DNA of 64,000 bases, taken from Parabacteroides sp. PM6-13 (lineage in GTDB: Bacteria; Bacteroidota; Bacteroidia; Bacteroidales; Tannerellaceae). The notes under the pieces were generated by a model. The model was not told where the DNA came from, searched no databases, and saw only the letters and a list, made by a program, of their open reading frames with translations. The stretch covers positions 434,001 to 498,000 of the forward strand of contig NZ_JARXWF010000001.1 of assembly GCF_029892605.1 (NCBI RefSeq), written 5' to 3'. Of the stretch, positions 8,545-16,611 are shown one piece after another. The position numbers were made by a program, and so were the translations under genes. Every line of letters starts with the position of its first letter. Within the stretch, counting starts at the first letter, position 1.

Positions 8545-10005
8545 TTATTTTGCGGGAATGCTCTTTAATGTTTCGAGCAGGTGTTGCCACCAGAGTTCAA
8601 CCGTCGGTATCAGGATTTTCTCCGCCGGAGAATGTACATCCTGCAGCGTCGGGCCGAAAGAGATCATATCGAGGTAAGGATATTTCTCTAAGAAAAGCCC
8701 GCACTCCAGACCGGCATGGATAGCCATGATCTTGGCCTTTTTGCCGAACAGGCGTTCGTAAGAGGCCTCTGCTACTTTCAGGATTTGTGAGTTCGGGTTG
8801 GGTGTCCATCCCGGATAGCCGTCGCCCTGGGTCACATCGGCTCCTGCCATTTCAAAACAAGCCTTCACAGTGTTGGCGATGGCGAGCTTGCTGGAGTTGA
8901 TCGAGCTGCGTTGGCTGGTGCCAATCACGATGGTGTTTCCCTCTTTCATTTTCACAGAGGCGAGGTTAGTAGATGTTTCAACCAATCCTTCGATATCATG
9001 GCTCATCGCGATAACGCCATGCGGGCAGGCATGCATGGAGAGAATCACCTTCAGGGTGGTCACGGCATCGATCGCGGTTGCCGGCCGGTCGGCAGACTCC
9101 ATGGTCAGTTTCACGTTGGGATCGGCATGTTTCAATTCGTTTTCTACATCAGCCGCAAAGGTATTCAACAACACACGCGCCTTTTCTTTGTCGGAAGGCT
9201 GGAGGCCTATGACCGCGTTTGCTTCGCGGGCGATGGCATTGCGCAGGTTACCTCCGTCGATCGTAGCCAGTGCGAAAGGCATATCTTCGTCCATCAACAG
9301 GTAGAGGTAGCGTACCAATAGTTTGTTGGCATTGCCCAGCCCTTTGTGGATGTCGCCGCCGGAGTGTCCGCCGTTCAATCCGCTGACGGTTATTTTGAAA
9401 TACAGCATCTCCTCGGGAGCTGCCACCGGTTCGTAGGTGAAGGAAGCCTGTGTGTCTTTGCCACCGGCGCAACCGATAAAGAGTTCGCCTTCGTCTTCGC
9501 TGTCTAAGTTCAACAGGATCTCGCCATTCATAAAGCCTTTTTCCAGGGCTTTGGCTCCGGTAAGGCCGGTTTCTTCGTCTACCGTAAAGAGGCATTCGAT
9601 CGGGCCATGCTCGATATCGTCGGAAGCCAGGATAGCCAGTTCGGCCGCCATACCAATGCCGTTGTCGGCACCGAGGGTGGTTCCGTTGGCACGCAACCAG
9701 TCACCGTCGACAACTGTCTCGATCGGGTCGTTATCGAAATCGAATTCTTTATCGCTGTTCTTTTCACAAACCATATCCATATGCGATTGGAGGATCACGG
9801 TCGGCAGCTTCTCGTAGCCGGGCGTGGCGGGTTTGAACATCAGGATATTGCCGGCCTCATCTTTTTTGATCAGTACATTGTACTGTTCGGCAAACCCTTC
9901 CAGGTATTTGATGATTTTCTCTTCTTTCTTTGAAGGACGCGGTACTTGTGTTACTTCGTGGAAAAACTTCCAAACGATTTCGGGCTTTAAGTCTGTAATT
10001 TTCAT
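8545..10005 (-). CDS. pepD: Aminoacyl-histidine dipeptidase (Xaa-His dipeptidase), M20C family
   Basis: 486 residues starting at MKITDLKP. An upstream in-frame ATG at 10080 would add 25 residues without family similarity. Metal-ligand motifs of di-zinc M20 peptidases are present: HMDMV near residue 80 (HxD), GADNGIGMA near 115-123, DEETGLTG near 145-152 with the general-base Glu, and NLDSEDEGE near 170-178. The C-terminal HAGLECG supplies the last ligand region. It cleaves dipeptides such as carnosine-type Xaa-His in the cytoplasm. It is monocistronic, with its own terminator. Confidence 0.92.
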   Translation of the reverse strand: MKITDLKPEIVWKFFHEVTQVPRPSKKEEKIIKYLEGFAEQYNVLIKKDEAGNILMFKPATPGYEKLPTVILQSHMDMVCEKNSDKEFDFDNDPIETVVDGDWLRANGTTLGADNGIGMAAELAILASDDIEHGPIECLFTVDEETGLTGAKALEKGFMNGEILLNLDSEDEGELFIGCAGGKDTQASFTYEPVAAPEEMLYFKITVSGLNGGHSGGDIHKGLGNANKLLVRYLYLLMDEDMPFALATIDGGNLRNAIAREANAVIGLQPSDKEKARVLLNTFAADVENELKHADPNVKLTMESADRPATAIDAVTTLKVILSMHACPHGVIAMSHDIEGLVETSTNLASVKMKEGNTIVIGTSQRSSINSSKLAIANTVKACFEMAGADVTQGDGYPGWTPNPNSQILKVAEASYERLFGKKAKIMAIHAGLECGLFLEKYPYLDMISFGPTLQDVHSPAEKILIPTVELWWQHLLETLKSIPAK

Positions 10006-10134
10006 GTTATATAAATGTGTTAATCTGCACAAAAGCGTGCATACTATTGTTAATAATGCTCGACGATAAGGCCTTGACAACGAAAAAAACTACAATAAAT
10101 TGTCAAAAAGATACTTTCCAATCAGTTAAACTCT

Positions 10135-10142
10135 TATATTTG
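10135..10142 (+). promoter_or_regulatory. -7 box for the small membrane protein/ompH operon
   Basis: TATATTTG fits TAnnTTTG and lies 87 nt before the first ATG, leaving a leader of about 80 nt. Confidence 0.55.
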
Positions 10143-10228
10143 CGTCCACAAATAGAGTGGGTGCCGAGTGCAGAGCTAAACTTAGTGGAACTATGCTATC
10201 GCATCTTACCTATGCAAATATACGGAAA

Positions 10229-10444
10229 ATGCTTACAACCTTATTGTTTACGGTTTTAATAATTGTTATTTGTGTGGCACTATTAGCTGTCAAAGTGATA
10301 GTGAAAAAGGGGGGCGAGTTCCCTAATACACACGTGGAAGGTAACAAAGCATTAGGGGAGAAGGGGATTTCTTGCGCTAAGACACAACATCGTCAGGCGA
10401 TGAACCCGCGTAACCTCGAAGAACGTATGAAAAGAATGAAATAA
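10229..10444 (+). CDS. Small conserved membrane protein of unknown function
   Basis: 71 residues: one N-terminal membrane helix (MLTTLLFTVLIIVICVALLA) followed by a short basic tail with FPNTHVEGNKAL and ISCAKTQHRQA. Bacteroidales genomes carry small proteins with a similar FPNTHVxGNKA pattern and a single cysteine, to my recollection without known function. The start at 10229 is chosen because the helix begins there; an ATG at 10193 would add 12 polar residues. It precedes the OmpH-like gene by 32 nt and shares its promoter. Confidence 0.6.
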   Translation: MLTTLLFTVLIIVICVALLAVKVIVKKGGEFPNTHVEGNKALGEKGISCAKTQHRQAMNPRNLEERMKRMK

Positions 10445-10476
10445 TAGAATGATTAAAGTAATATAAATTGAACTCT

Positions 10477-11085
10477 ATGAAGAACGTTAACTATATTATT
10501 AACGGAGTGTTGGCGGTAGCCGTGATTATTTTGTTTATCCTGCACTTCGCAGGGGGTAATGGTGTTGCAGAATCGGGAGCTCGCTCCGGTGAATCTGGTG
10601 AATCCCTTACAGGTGATCTGCCTATCGCTTACATCAATGTCGATTCATTGCTGCTCAACTACAACTACGCGAAGGATCTGACGGAGTTGCAGATGAAGAG
10701 TCATGAAAACGCTCGCTTGAATCTGACTTCCAAGATGCGTGAATTGGAAAAGGAAGCTGCTGAATTCCAACGTAAGGTGGATAATAACGCGTTTCTGACC
10801 CGTGACCGTGCCGAGCAGGAATACCAGCGTATTCAAAAGAAGAACCAGGATCTTCAGGAGCAAGAACAGCGTACAGCGATGGAACTGGAAAGCGAACGTC
10901 TGCGTATGAGCGAGACATTGCGTGACACCTTGGTGGCTCAGTTGAAGATATTCAATATGGACAAGCGCTATAAAGTGATCTTAAGCAATACCGGTGGTGA
11001 CAACATCCTGTTGGCTGACGATGTGTATGATATCACAGCGGAAGTGATTGAGCAGATGAATAAGAACTATTCTCCGGGGAAATAA
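10477..11085 (+). CDS. OmpH/Skp-family periplasmic chaperone-like protein
   Basis: 202 residues from the ATG at 10477; a TTG at 10468 is also in frame. There is one N-terminal membrane helix (about 5-24, probably an uncleaved anchor), a Ser/Gly-rich linker, then AYINVDSLLLNYNYAKDL and a long coiled coil (about 65-145) rich in Glu, Gln, Lys and Arg, followed by a compact beta end (KVILSNTGGDNILLADD). This is the OmpH/Skp layout, a trimeric chaperone that holds unfolded outer-membrane proteins. The membrane anchor differs from soluble E. coli Skp. Confidence 0.8.
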   Translation: MKNVNYIINGVLAVAVIILFILHFAGGNGVAESGARSGESGESLTGDLPIAYINVDSLLLNYNYAKDLTELQMKSHENARLNLTSKMRELEKEAAEFQRKVDNNAFLTRDRAEQEYQRIQKKNQDLQEQEQRTAMELESERLRMSETLRDTLVAQLKIFNMDKRYKVILSNTGGDNILLADDVYDITAEVIEQMNKNYSPGK

Positions 11086-11102
11086 GTAAGATAACAACAT
11101 AC

Positions 11103-11138
11103 AAAAAAGGCAATCATCTTCGGGTGATTGCCTTTTTT
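11103..11138. terminator. Bidirectional terminator
   Basis: Perfect stem GGCAATCA/TGATTGCC flanked by six A and six T. It lies between the OmpH-like gene (+) and the converging membrane-protein gene (-) and can serve both. Confidence 0.88.
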
Positions 11139-11163
11139 GTATAACGATATCTATTGTTGTTGT

Positions 11164-11499
11164 TTATTCCTCTTTCTTCTCTTCTTTCCAAACAAAGGCT
11201 ACATATCCCTGTAATATAGCGGCAATAAGCAGGAGTATGACCCATTCTTTGCGTTGGGAAAACATCATGCCTGAGGCTACGATCATCAGTAATCCGGCAA
11301 TCATATTGAAGTTGTGCAAGCGCTTGTGGCGGAAATCCATGCCTTTGGGAGACATGGTCAGGTGATAGACCGTCAGCCCGGCGGCACCGAACGCAAACAG
11401 ATAGGGGGCAAATGCCCATTGGGTGAAGTGCAGTGTGGCTCCGGCTAAAAGCAAAAGAGCCGATAGCATATAAAGTATGTTGCGGATAGGTGATTTCAT
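11164..11499 (-). CDS. Four-helix membrane protein of unknown function
   Basis: 111 residues with four predicted membrane helices (about 8-25, 30-46, 63-80, 86-103) and a charged C-terminus KEEKKEE. It starts at the base directly after the ftsB/divIC stop (TAAATG), so it is translationally coupled to it. I do not recognise a named family; the context suggests an accessory to the division gene or simple cotranscription. Confidence 0.65.
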   Translation of the reverse strand: MKSPIRNILYMLSALLLLAGATLHFTQWAFAPYLFAFGAAGLTVYHLTMSPKGMDFRHKRLHNFNMIAGLLMIVASGMMFSQRKEWVILLLIAAILQGYVAFVWKEEKKEE

Positions 11500-11805
11500 T
11501 TATTTTTCTTTGATGATAAAAACGTCTTCGTTGGGCTTTTTCATGAAGTATTCTTCACGGGCGAAACGCTCCAGCCCCTCCCTGTCGGTTTGCAATGCGT
11601 TGAGCTTTTCCCGGTTTTCTTTTATCTCTTCTTGGTATCCCTTTATCTCTTTCTCCAGGCTGCGTATCTTTTCGTCGTACTGATAGCGCATATAGAGGCT
11701 ACTGTCCCCGGCCGTTAGGGTCAACGCCAGGAATACGATCGCGACCAGCCAGTAGGCATTGATCCACGAGAGATACTTCTGATAAAAATCTTTGAGGCGG
11801 CTCAT
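11500..11805 (-). CDS. FtsB/DivIC septum formation initiator
   Basis: 101 residues starting MSRLKDF. One membrane helix (about 18-33) is followed by a coiled coil (about 45-75) and a short ending with REEYFMKKPNEDVFIIKE, the DivIC signature region. Known FtsB/DivIC proteins join FtsL and FtsQ/DivIB in the divisome and help activate septal peptidoglycan synthesis. A minus-strand -7 box (TATCTTTG, reading 11825-11818) lies only 13 nt upstream, in the divergent region shared with dnaX. The eight extra codons of the open frame upstream overlap that promoter and are not favoured. Confidence 0.85.
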   Translation of the reverse strand: MSRLKDFYQKYLSWINAYWLVAIVFLALTLTAGDSSLYMRYQYDEKIRSLEKEIKGYQEEIKENREKLNALQTDREGLERFAREEYFMKKPNEDVFIIKEK

Positions 11806-11817
11806 GTTGTTTTCCGA

Positions 11818-11851
11818 CAAAGATAGCAATAAATATTTTTCATTATCTTTG
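11818..11851. promoter_or_regulatory. Divergent -7 boxes for ftsB/divIC and dnaX
   Basis: CAAAGATA at 11818-11825 reads TATCTTTG on the minus strand, toward the division gene. TATCTTTG at 11844-11851 reads on the plus strand toward dnaX, 24 nt before its ATG. The two promoters are back to back. Confidence 0.6.
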
Positions 11852-11875
11852 CCTATTCTATAAAAGCGCTATTAT

Positions 11876-13609
11876 ATGGATAACTATATTGTTTCGGCAA
11901 GGAAATACCGCCCCTCGACCTTTCAAAGCGTAGTAGGGCAGAAAACACTCACGGTTACGCTGAAGAATGCCATTCAGAATAATAAACTGGCTCATGCCTA
12001 CCTGTTTTGTGGACCGCGTGGGGTCGGAAAGACCTCTTGCGCCCGTATCTTTGCTAAGACAATCAACTGTTTGACTCCTACGGCCGAGGGGGAATCCTGC
12101 AATGCCTGCGAATCCTGTCTGGCGTTTAACGAACAGCGCTCTTATAATATTCATGAGCTCGACGCAGCCTCCAACAACTCGGTGGACGACATCCGCTCGT
12201 TGATCGAACAGGTGCGTATCCCGCCGGCGATCGGGCGCTACAAAGTGTTTATCATCGATGAGGTGCATATGTTGAGCTCGGCCGCTTTCAATGCTTTCCT
12301 GAAGACCTTGGAAGAACCGCCCCATCATGCGTTGTTTATCTTGGCGACTACCGAAAAGCATAAGGTGTTGCCTACGATCCTTTCCCGCTGCCAGGTGTAT
12401 GACTTTTCCCGTATCACGATAGCTGATATCGTGGAGCATCTGCAGTATGTGACCACGAGCGAGGGGGCGACAGCTGAGCCGGAAGCCTTGAATGTGATAG
12501 CGCAAAAAGCCGATGGTGGACTGCGTGATGCCCTGTCGATCTTCGACCAGGTGTTGAGCTTCACCAATGGCAATATCACTTACCAGGCAGTGATCGACAA
12601 CCTGAACGTATTGGATTATGAGTATTATTTCCGCCTGACCGATTCTATCCTGACGGGTGATGTGCGTAGCGCTATCCTGCTTCTGAATGAGATATTAGGA
12701 AAGGGCTTTGAAGGACAAAACATCATCAGCGGGATGGCGAACCATTTCCGCGATCTGTTAGTGTGTAAAGATGAGGCCACCCTGGTGTTGTTTGAGGTGG
12801 GAGCCTCGATCCGGCAGCGTTATATCGAGATGGCTCGCCGATGCCCGGATCAGTTCCTTTTCAAAGCAATCGAGTTGGCGAACCAATGCGATCTGAACTA
12901 CCGGACAAGCCGCAACAAACGGCTTCTCTTGGAACTTACGCTGATTCAACTCTGCCAGTTGATGACTCCTGCCGCACCGGATGCGGAGGATAAAAAAAAA
13001 ACACTAATTAAACCCATTGAGGTTGTTGCCAAACCGGCGTCCGAACCGGCGTCTTCTCCGGAAACGAAAGCGGTGACTACACAGGTGGCGACAGACGCGC
13101 CGCCGGTTATTGCTGTTCCGTCGGTAACGCCTACGCAGGCTCCTGCGGAAAAACTATCTCGCCCCAAGAGCACTTCGATCAAAGGATTGGGCGGAGAAAA
13201 ATCCGAAGAAAACCATTCACAGACGGAAGCCGCTGTTGTTGAGCAGTCGAATCCTTTCAACGAAGAGGAGTTGTTGAAACACTGGATGGAGTATGCTAAT
13301 CAGCTGCAGGAGAAGGTATATCTGAAAAATGCCATGATTAACTGTAAGCCGGTATTGGAGGCGAATCATCAGTTTGAGGTAAAGGTGCATAATCAACTGC
13401 AACAGGATGAGTTATTGAACGCGGCACTGCCCATCCTCTCTTACCTCCGCCAGATGCTTCGGAATACGCATATCCAGATGCGTGTTAGTATCAGCGAGAC
13501 AAACGAAAAAAAGCTGGCATACACCTCAACGGAGAAATACCAGCATTTATTAGATGCGAACCCGCTTTTAGGCAAGCTAAGAGACGAGTTTGATTTGCGG
13601 ATCGATTAA
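11876..13609 (+). CDS. dnaX: DNA polymerase III subunit gamma/tau
   Basis: 577 residues. The AAA+ clamp-loader core carries Walker A GPRGVGKT (46-53), zinc cysteines C65, C75, C78 and C81, Walker B IIDEV (126-130), sensor ATTE (157-160) and the SRC arginine-finger region. Helical domain III runs to about 365. A Pro/Thr/Ala-rich linker follows (about 385-450), then a C-terminal region that would bind the polymerase. A run of ten A at 12992-13001 (codons 373-376, Lys-Lys-Lys-Thr) sits exactly between the clamp-loader core and the linker. A slip of one base either way meets a stop within two to four codons, so a shorter gamma-like form is possible. The stop overlaps the stop of the converging gene. 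Confidence 0.93.
   Translation: MDNYIVSARKYRPSTFQSVVGQKTLTVTLKNAIQNNKLAHAYLFCGPRGVGKTSCARIFAKTINCLTPTAEGESCNACESCLAFNEQRSYNIHELDAASNNSVDDIRSLIEQVRIPPAIGRYKVFIIDEVHMLSSAAFNAFLKTLEEPPHHALFILATTEKHKVLPTILSRCQVYDFSRITIADIVEHLQYVTTSEGATAEPEALNVIAQKADGGLRDALSIFDQVLSFTNGNITYQAVIDNLNVLDYEYYFRLTDSILTGDVRSAILLLNEILGKGFEGQNIISGMANHFRDLLVCKDEATLVLFEVGASIRQRYIEMARRCPDQFLFKAIELANQCDLNYRTSRNKRLLLELTLIQLCQLMTPAAPDAEDKKKTLIKPIEVVAKPASEPASSPETKAVTTQVATDAPPVIAVPSVTPTQAPAEKLSRPKSTSIKGLGGEKSEENHSQTEAAVVEQSNPFNEEELLKHWMEYANQLQEKVYLKNAMINCKPVLEANHQFEVKVHNQLQQDELLNAALPILSYLRQMLRNTHIQMRVSISETNEKKLAYTSTEKYQHLLDANPLLGKLRDEFDLRID
12992..13001 (+). promoter_or_regulatory. A10 slippery run in dnaX
   Basis: Ten consecutive A in frame AAA AAA AAA A. 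With nine A the frame reads His then TAA; with eleven A it reads Asn-Thr-Asn then TAA. Poly-A slippage in dnaX is known from Thermus (transcriptional) and A-rich ribosomal frameshifting from E. coli. Use here is inferred. Confidence 0.55.
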
Positions 13610-13965
13610 TTGCGGCGTGGTCCGCGAGGTTCTTTGGCCAGGATCTCCTGGTACTTTTTGAATTCCTCTGCGGTAAGAATCTTCTTGATGGCTGCGTCGC
13701 GTTCTTCGTTCATCTTCGTCATCTTCTCCATCATCGCGTCGCGATCGAAATTGCCACCATCACGCATGGCTTCCATTTCAGTCCGCATTTTTCCCATGAA
13801 TTCATTTTGGATTGCTTTGAATTTTTCAGCTTTCTCACCCTCCAACTTCAACTCTTTCACGTGGTTCTCTACTCTTTCTTTCATGCGCGCCTGCATGTCC
13901 TGTTGTGCTACCATGCCTACGGTGCCCATCACCATCAGCAAACAAATAAATAAAACCTTCTTCAT
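13606..13965 (-). CDS. Periplasmic Spy/CpxP-like protein (DUF4890 type)
   Basis: 119 residues with a signal peptide (to about MVAQ, residue 21) and a wholly helical, charged mature part rich in Met, Lys and Glu (KMRTEMEAM, MMEKMTKMNEERDAAIKKILTAEEFKKYQ). The LTAEEFKKYQ motif recalls the LTxxQ repeats of Spy/CpxP-type chaperones, and DUF4890 in Bacteroidetes has this form. The start at 13965 (MKKV) is chosen because it begins the signal peptide; the open frame runs far upstream, antisense to truA, without coding sense. The stop codon region overlaps that of dnaX. Confidence 0.7.
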   Translation of the reverse strand: MKKVLFICLLMVMGTVGMVAQQDMQARMKERVENHVKELKLEGEKAEKFKAIQNEFMGKMRTEMEAMRDGGNFDRDAMMEKMTKMNEERDAAIKKILTAEEFKKYQEILAKEPRGPRRN

Positions 13966-14076
13966 GTGATTCATTTTTTTAATTAAACAATAAGGATTTT
14001 CCCACATTGATATATCATGGACGAACGGCGCTTCGTTTGGTTTAAAAGACGGTGAAGATTCTTCTGATAGTTTTCG

Positions 14077-14084
14077 TACCTTTG
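14077..14084 (+). promoter_or_regulatory. -7 box for truA
   Basis: TACCTTTG fits TAnnTTTG, 34 nt before the truA ATG. Confidence 0.6.
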
Positions 14085-14118
14085 CAGTCGTTTCAGCATA
14101 AAATGCGTTATAAAAAAG

Positions 14119-14874
14119 ATGAATCGCTACTTTATATACCTGGGCTATAACGGAAAAAATTACTGCGGTTGGCAAAAGCAACCCAACGGGGTGACCGTAC
14201 AGGAATCGCTGGAGGAGGCGCTGGCTACCTACCTGCGCAAGCCGGTTCCGGTCACAGGAGCCGGGCGTACCGATACAGGCGTACATGCTCGTCGGATGGT
14301 GGCTCACTTCGATTGGGAGGAGTCGTTTGACGACCTCGTTCAGCTGGCCGATAAGCTCAACCGCCTGTTGCCCAAAGATATCGGGGTGTATCGTATCGTG
14401 CCTGTTACGCCCGAAGCACATGCCCGTTTCGATGCTACCTCGCGCACCTACCGTTATTATGTCACTTTCGAGAAGGATCCGTTTCGCTTCGATTGGCTTT
14501 GCCGCATCTATGGCACACTCGATTTTGAGGCGATGAACAAAGCCTGCGAATTGCTTTATACCTATACCGACTTTACCAGTTTCAGCAAATTGCATACCGA
14601 TGTAAAGACAAATAATTGTCGCATCACCCATGCCGGTTGGGAACAAAAGGAGGGCTTTTGGGTCTTCACCATCACTGCCGACCGCTTCCTGCGCAATATG
14701 GTACGTGCGATTGTAGGCACCCTGCTTGAAGTGGGACGAGGCAAACTCACCCTGGATGGTTTCCGCCAGGTGATCGAAGCCAAAGACCGGGGAGCCGCCG
14801 GCACCTCCGCTCCCGGACACGCCCTTTTCCTGGAAGACATCACCTACCCATCGGAATTAATTGATAATGGATAA
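14119..14874 (+). CDS. truA: tRNA pseudouridine(38-40) synthase TruA
   Basis: 251 residues. The catalytic motif [11 protein letters not shown] (about 49-59) contains the nucleophilic Asp. FxxSRTYRY-like and RFLRNMVR motifs (about 195-202) complete the TruA fold. The enzyme isomerises uridines in the anticodon arm of many tRNAs. The final residues (IDNG) and the stop are encoded by the start of a 7-mer repeat element, so the C-terminus may have been altered by insertion of that element. The EamA transporter follows after the repeat hairpin. Confidence 0.95.
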   Translation: MNRYFIYLGYNGKNYCGWQKQPNGVTVQESLEEALATYLRKPVPVTGAGRTDTGVHARRMVAHFDWEESFDDLVQLADKLNRLLPKDIGVYRIVPVTPEAHARFDATSRTYRYYVTFEKDPFRFDWLCRIYGTLDFEAMNKACELLYTYTDFTSFSKLHTDVKTNNCRITHAGWEQKEGFWVFTITADRFLRNMVRAIVGTLLEVGRGKLTLDGFRQVIEAKDRGAAGTSAPGHALFLEDITYPSELIDNG

Positions 14875-14970
14875 TTGATAATGGATAGGTATTCCCAATT
14901 GCTCTGCGCCTTCAGCTATCAGCTAAGCGTACGTTGCTTAATCAATTATCAATTATCAATTATCAATTAA
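14861..14970. repeat. Heptad-repeat hairpin after truA
   Basis: The left arm has four 7-mers (TTGATAA, TGGATAA, TTGATAA, TGGATAG; 14861-14888). The right arm has CAATTAT three times and CAATTAA (14943-14970). The arms are complementary across a 54-nt spacer. The truA stop lies in the second unit, and the next gene's ATG follows 3 nt after the right arm. Confidence 0.85.
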
Positions 14971-14973
14971 ATT

Positions 14974-15870
14974 ATGTGGCTCGCCCTTGCTTTCCTTTCC
15001 GCTTTCCTGTTGGGTTGTTACGATGTTAACAAGAAGGCATCACTGACGGATAACGCAGTTATTCCGGTCTTGTTTCTGAACATACTTATTAGCAACCTGA
15101 TATTGCTTCCGTTCATTGTTGTCTCCTACACGACCAACTGGTTGGATGGAACCATGTTCTACCTTCCGCGCGTATCTCTGGAGACACATCTGGCGGTCTT
15201 CCTGAAAGCGGTGATCGTGCTCTCGTCCTGGCTATTCGGCTACTTCGGTATCAAGCATCTGCCGCTTACCATTACCGGTCCGATCAAAGCGACCCAGCCG
15301 GTCTTGACCCTGATATGCGCCATGCTGATCTTCCAGGAGCGGCTCAATATGTATCAGTGGGTCGGGGTATTGTTGGCCATCGCCTCTTTCTACCTGCTCT
15401 CCACCGCCGGAAAGAAAGAGGGAATCCGTTTTGCCCATAATAAATGGATCTTCTTCACGGTGATGTCGGTCATTACCGGATCGATGAGCGGCTTGTACGA
15501 TAAACACCTGATGAAGACTTTGGATGTGATGACCGTACAGGTCTGGTTTAATGCCTACCAATGTCTGATGATGGTCTTCATTATGCTTTTTCTCTGGTAT
15601 CCGCGTCGACAGAAAACCACCCCCTTCCGCTGGACATGGCATATCCCTTTGGTTTCGATCTTCCTGTTGTTAGCCGACTGGATCTATTTCTACGCGTTGA
15701 GTTTTCCCGATTCAATGATCTCTATCGTCTCTATGATCCGTCGTAGCAACGTATTAGTCACCTTTATCGCCGGCGCCCTCTTCTTCCATGAGAAGAATCT
15801 CAAAAACAAAGCCATCGATCTCTTTTTAGTCTTATTAGGAATGATATTCATCTATTTAGGAACCCGATAA
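14974..15870 (+). CDS. EamA/DMT-family inner-membrane transporter
   Basis: 298 residues with about ten hydrophobic helices arranged as two repeated five-helix halves, the drug/metabolite transporter layout. The first half ends with the FQERLNMYQWVGVLLAIAS pattern and the second with FFHEKNLKNKAIDLFLVLLGM, both typical EamA repeat ends. The substrate is unknown; relatives export metabolites or take up small solutes. It stands alone between the heptad hairpin and the promoter of the DUF3256 gene. Confidence 0.82.
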   Translation: MWLALAFLSAFLLGCYDVNKKASLTDNAVIPVLFLNILISNLILLPFIVVSYTTNWLDGTMFYLPRVSLETHLAVFLKAVIVLSSWLFGYFGIKHLPLTITGPIKATQPVLTLICAMLIFQERLNMYQWVGVLLAIASFYLLSTAGKKEGIRFAHNKWIFFTVMSVITGSMSGLYDKHLMKTLDVMTVQVWFNAYQCLMMVFIMLFLWYPRRQKTTPFRWTWHIPLVSIFLLLADWIYFYALSFPDSMISIVSMIRRSNVLVTFIAGALFFHEKNLKNKAIDLFLVLLGMIFIYLGTR

Positions 15871-15881
15871 AGGTTATTTAT

Positions 15882-15889
15882 TACCTTTG
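15882..15889 (+). promoter_or_regulatory. -7 box for the DUF3256 gene
   Basis: TACCTTTG, 23 nt before the ATG at 15913. Confidence 0.55.
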
Positions 15890-15912
15890 TATCACAATTC
15901 ATAATAAGTAGT

Positions 15913-16548
15913 ATGCGATTATATATTGTTTCCCTTTTACTCTTTTTATCTTCCATGGGAGTGTATGCCCAGAACATGGCAACGCTCTTCACGGATATGC
16001 CCGATTCCTATATCCCGCAGCTGGAAACAGCCTGGCGGAAAGACCTGGTAAATCTCTATCAGACAGAGAAAGAGGCGCGGGTACAAAACCTGATGGGAGG
16101 GTTTACGGTATTGAAAGCGCTGACCTCCGACTATATGTTGTTACAGGTTTCGGAGCGGAGTACGGTGGAGATCAAACTCTTCCCTTTGGTAAACAATACC
16201 CCTATTATCTGTTTGGTTACAACGGTTTACGGACCTGCTCCCGATAGCCGGGTAGACTTTTACTCGCCCGACTGGAGCCCGTTGGATGCCAACGAATTGT
16301 TTACCCCTACGCCGGCTGCCTGGTTTCTGAAGGAAGAGATCGCAGAAGCGGATCAGTTTGCTTATAACGAAGCCTTGTCGCTATTAGATATAGAGCTTAT
16401 TCACTATCAGTTGCATCCGGACTCGCTGACGCTGACGGCGACCTACGCGACTCCGTTATACCTAAGTCAGGAGGAAAGAGAAAAGGTCATGCCTTTCATC
16501 AAAGAAGAACCGAAGGTGTATGCCTGGAAGAAGTTCCACCTGCAATAA
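15913..16548 (+). CDS. DUF3256 family secreted protein
   Basis: 211 residues with a signal peptide (to VYAQ, residue 20). The mature start MATLFTDMPDSYIPQLETAWRKDLV is the DUF3256 hallmark, a Bacteroidales family of unknown function. The rest is mixed alpha/beta with no catalytic motif that I can name. It has its own promoter and is followed by the RNase H gene. Confidence 0.72.
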   Translation: MRLYIVSLLLFLSSMGVYAQNMATLFTDMPDSYIPQLETAWRKDLVNLYQTEKEARVQNLMGGFTVLKALTSDYMLLQVSERSTVEIKLFPLVNNTPIICLVTTVYGPAPDSRVDFYSPDWSPLDANELFTPTPAAWFLKEEIAEADQFAYNEALSLLDIELIHYQLHPDSLTLTATYATPLYLSQEEREKVMPFIKEEPKVYAWKKFHLQ

Positions 16549-16611
16549 GTTTCGACAAACAACTCTACTTACTATAATTATTACTTAATTTCATTATTTT
16601 TGTACCGGAAA

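Noticed and set aside
11858-12505. A 215-codon minus-strand frame opposite dnaX
   Set aside because: It is antisense to the conserved AAA+ core and has no recognisable features.
13606-14820. A 404-codon minus-strand open frame covering truA and the Spy-like gene
   Set aside because: Only the last 119 codons have a signal peptide and family features; the rest is antisense to truA, which is unmistakable.
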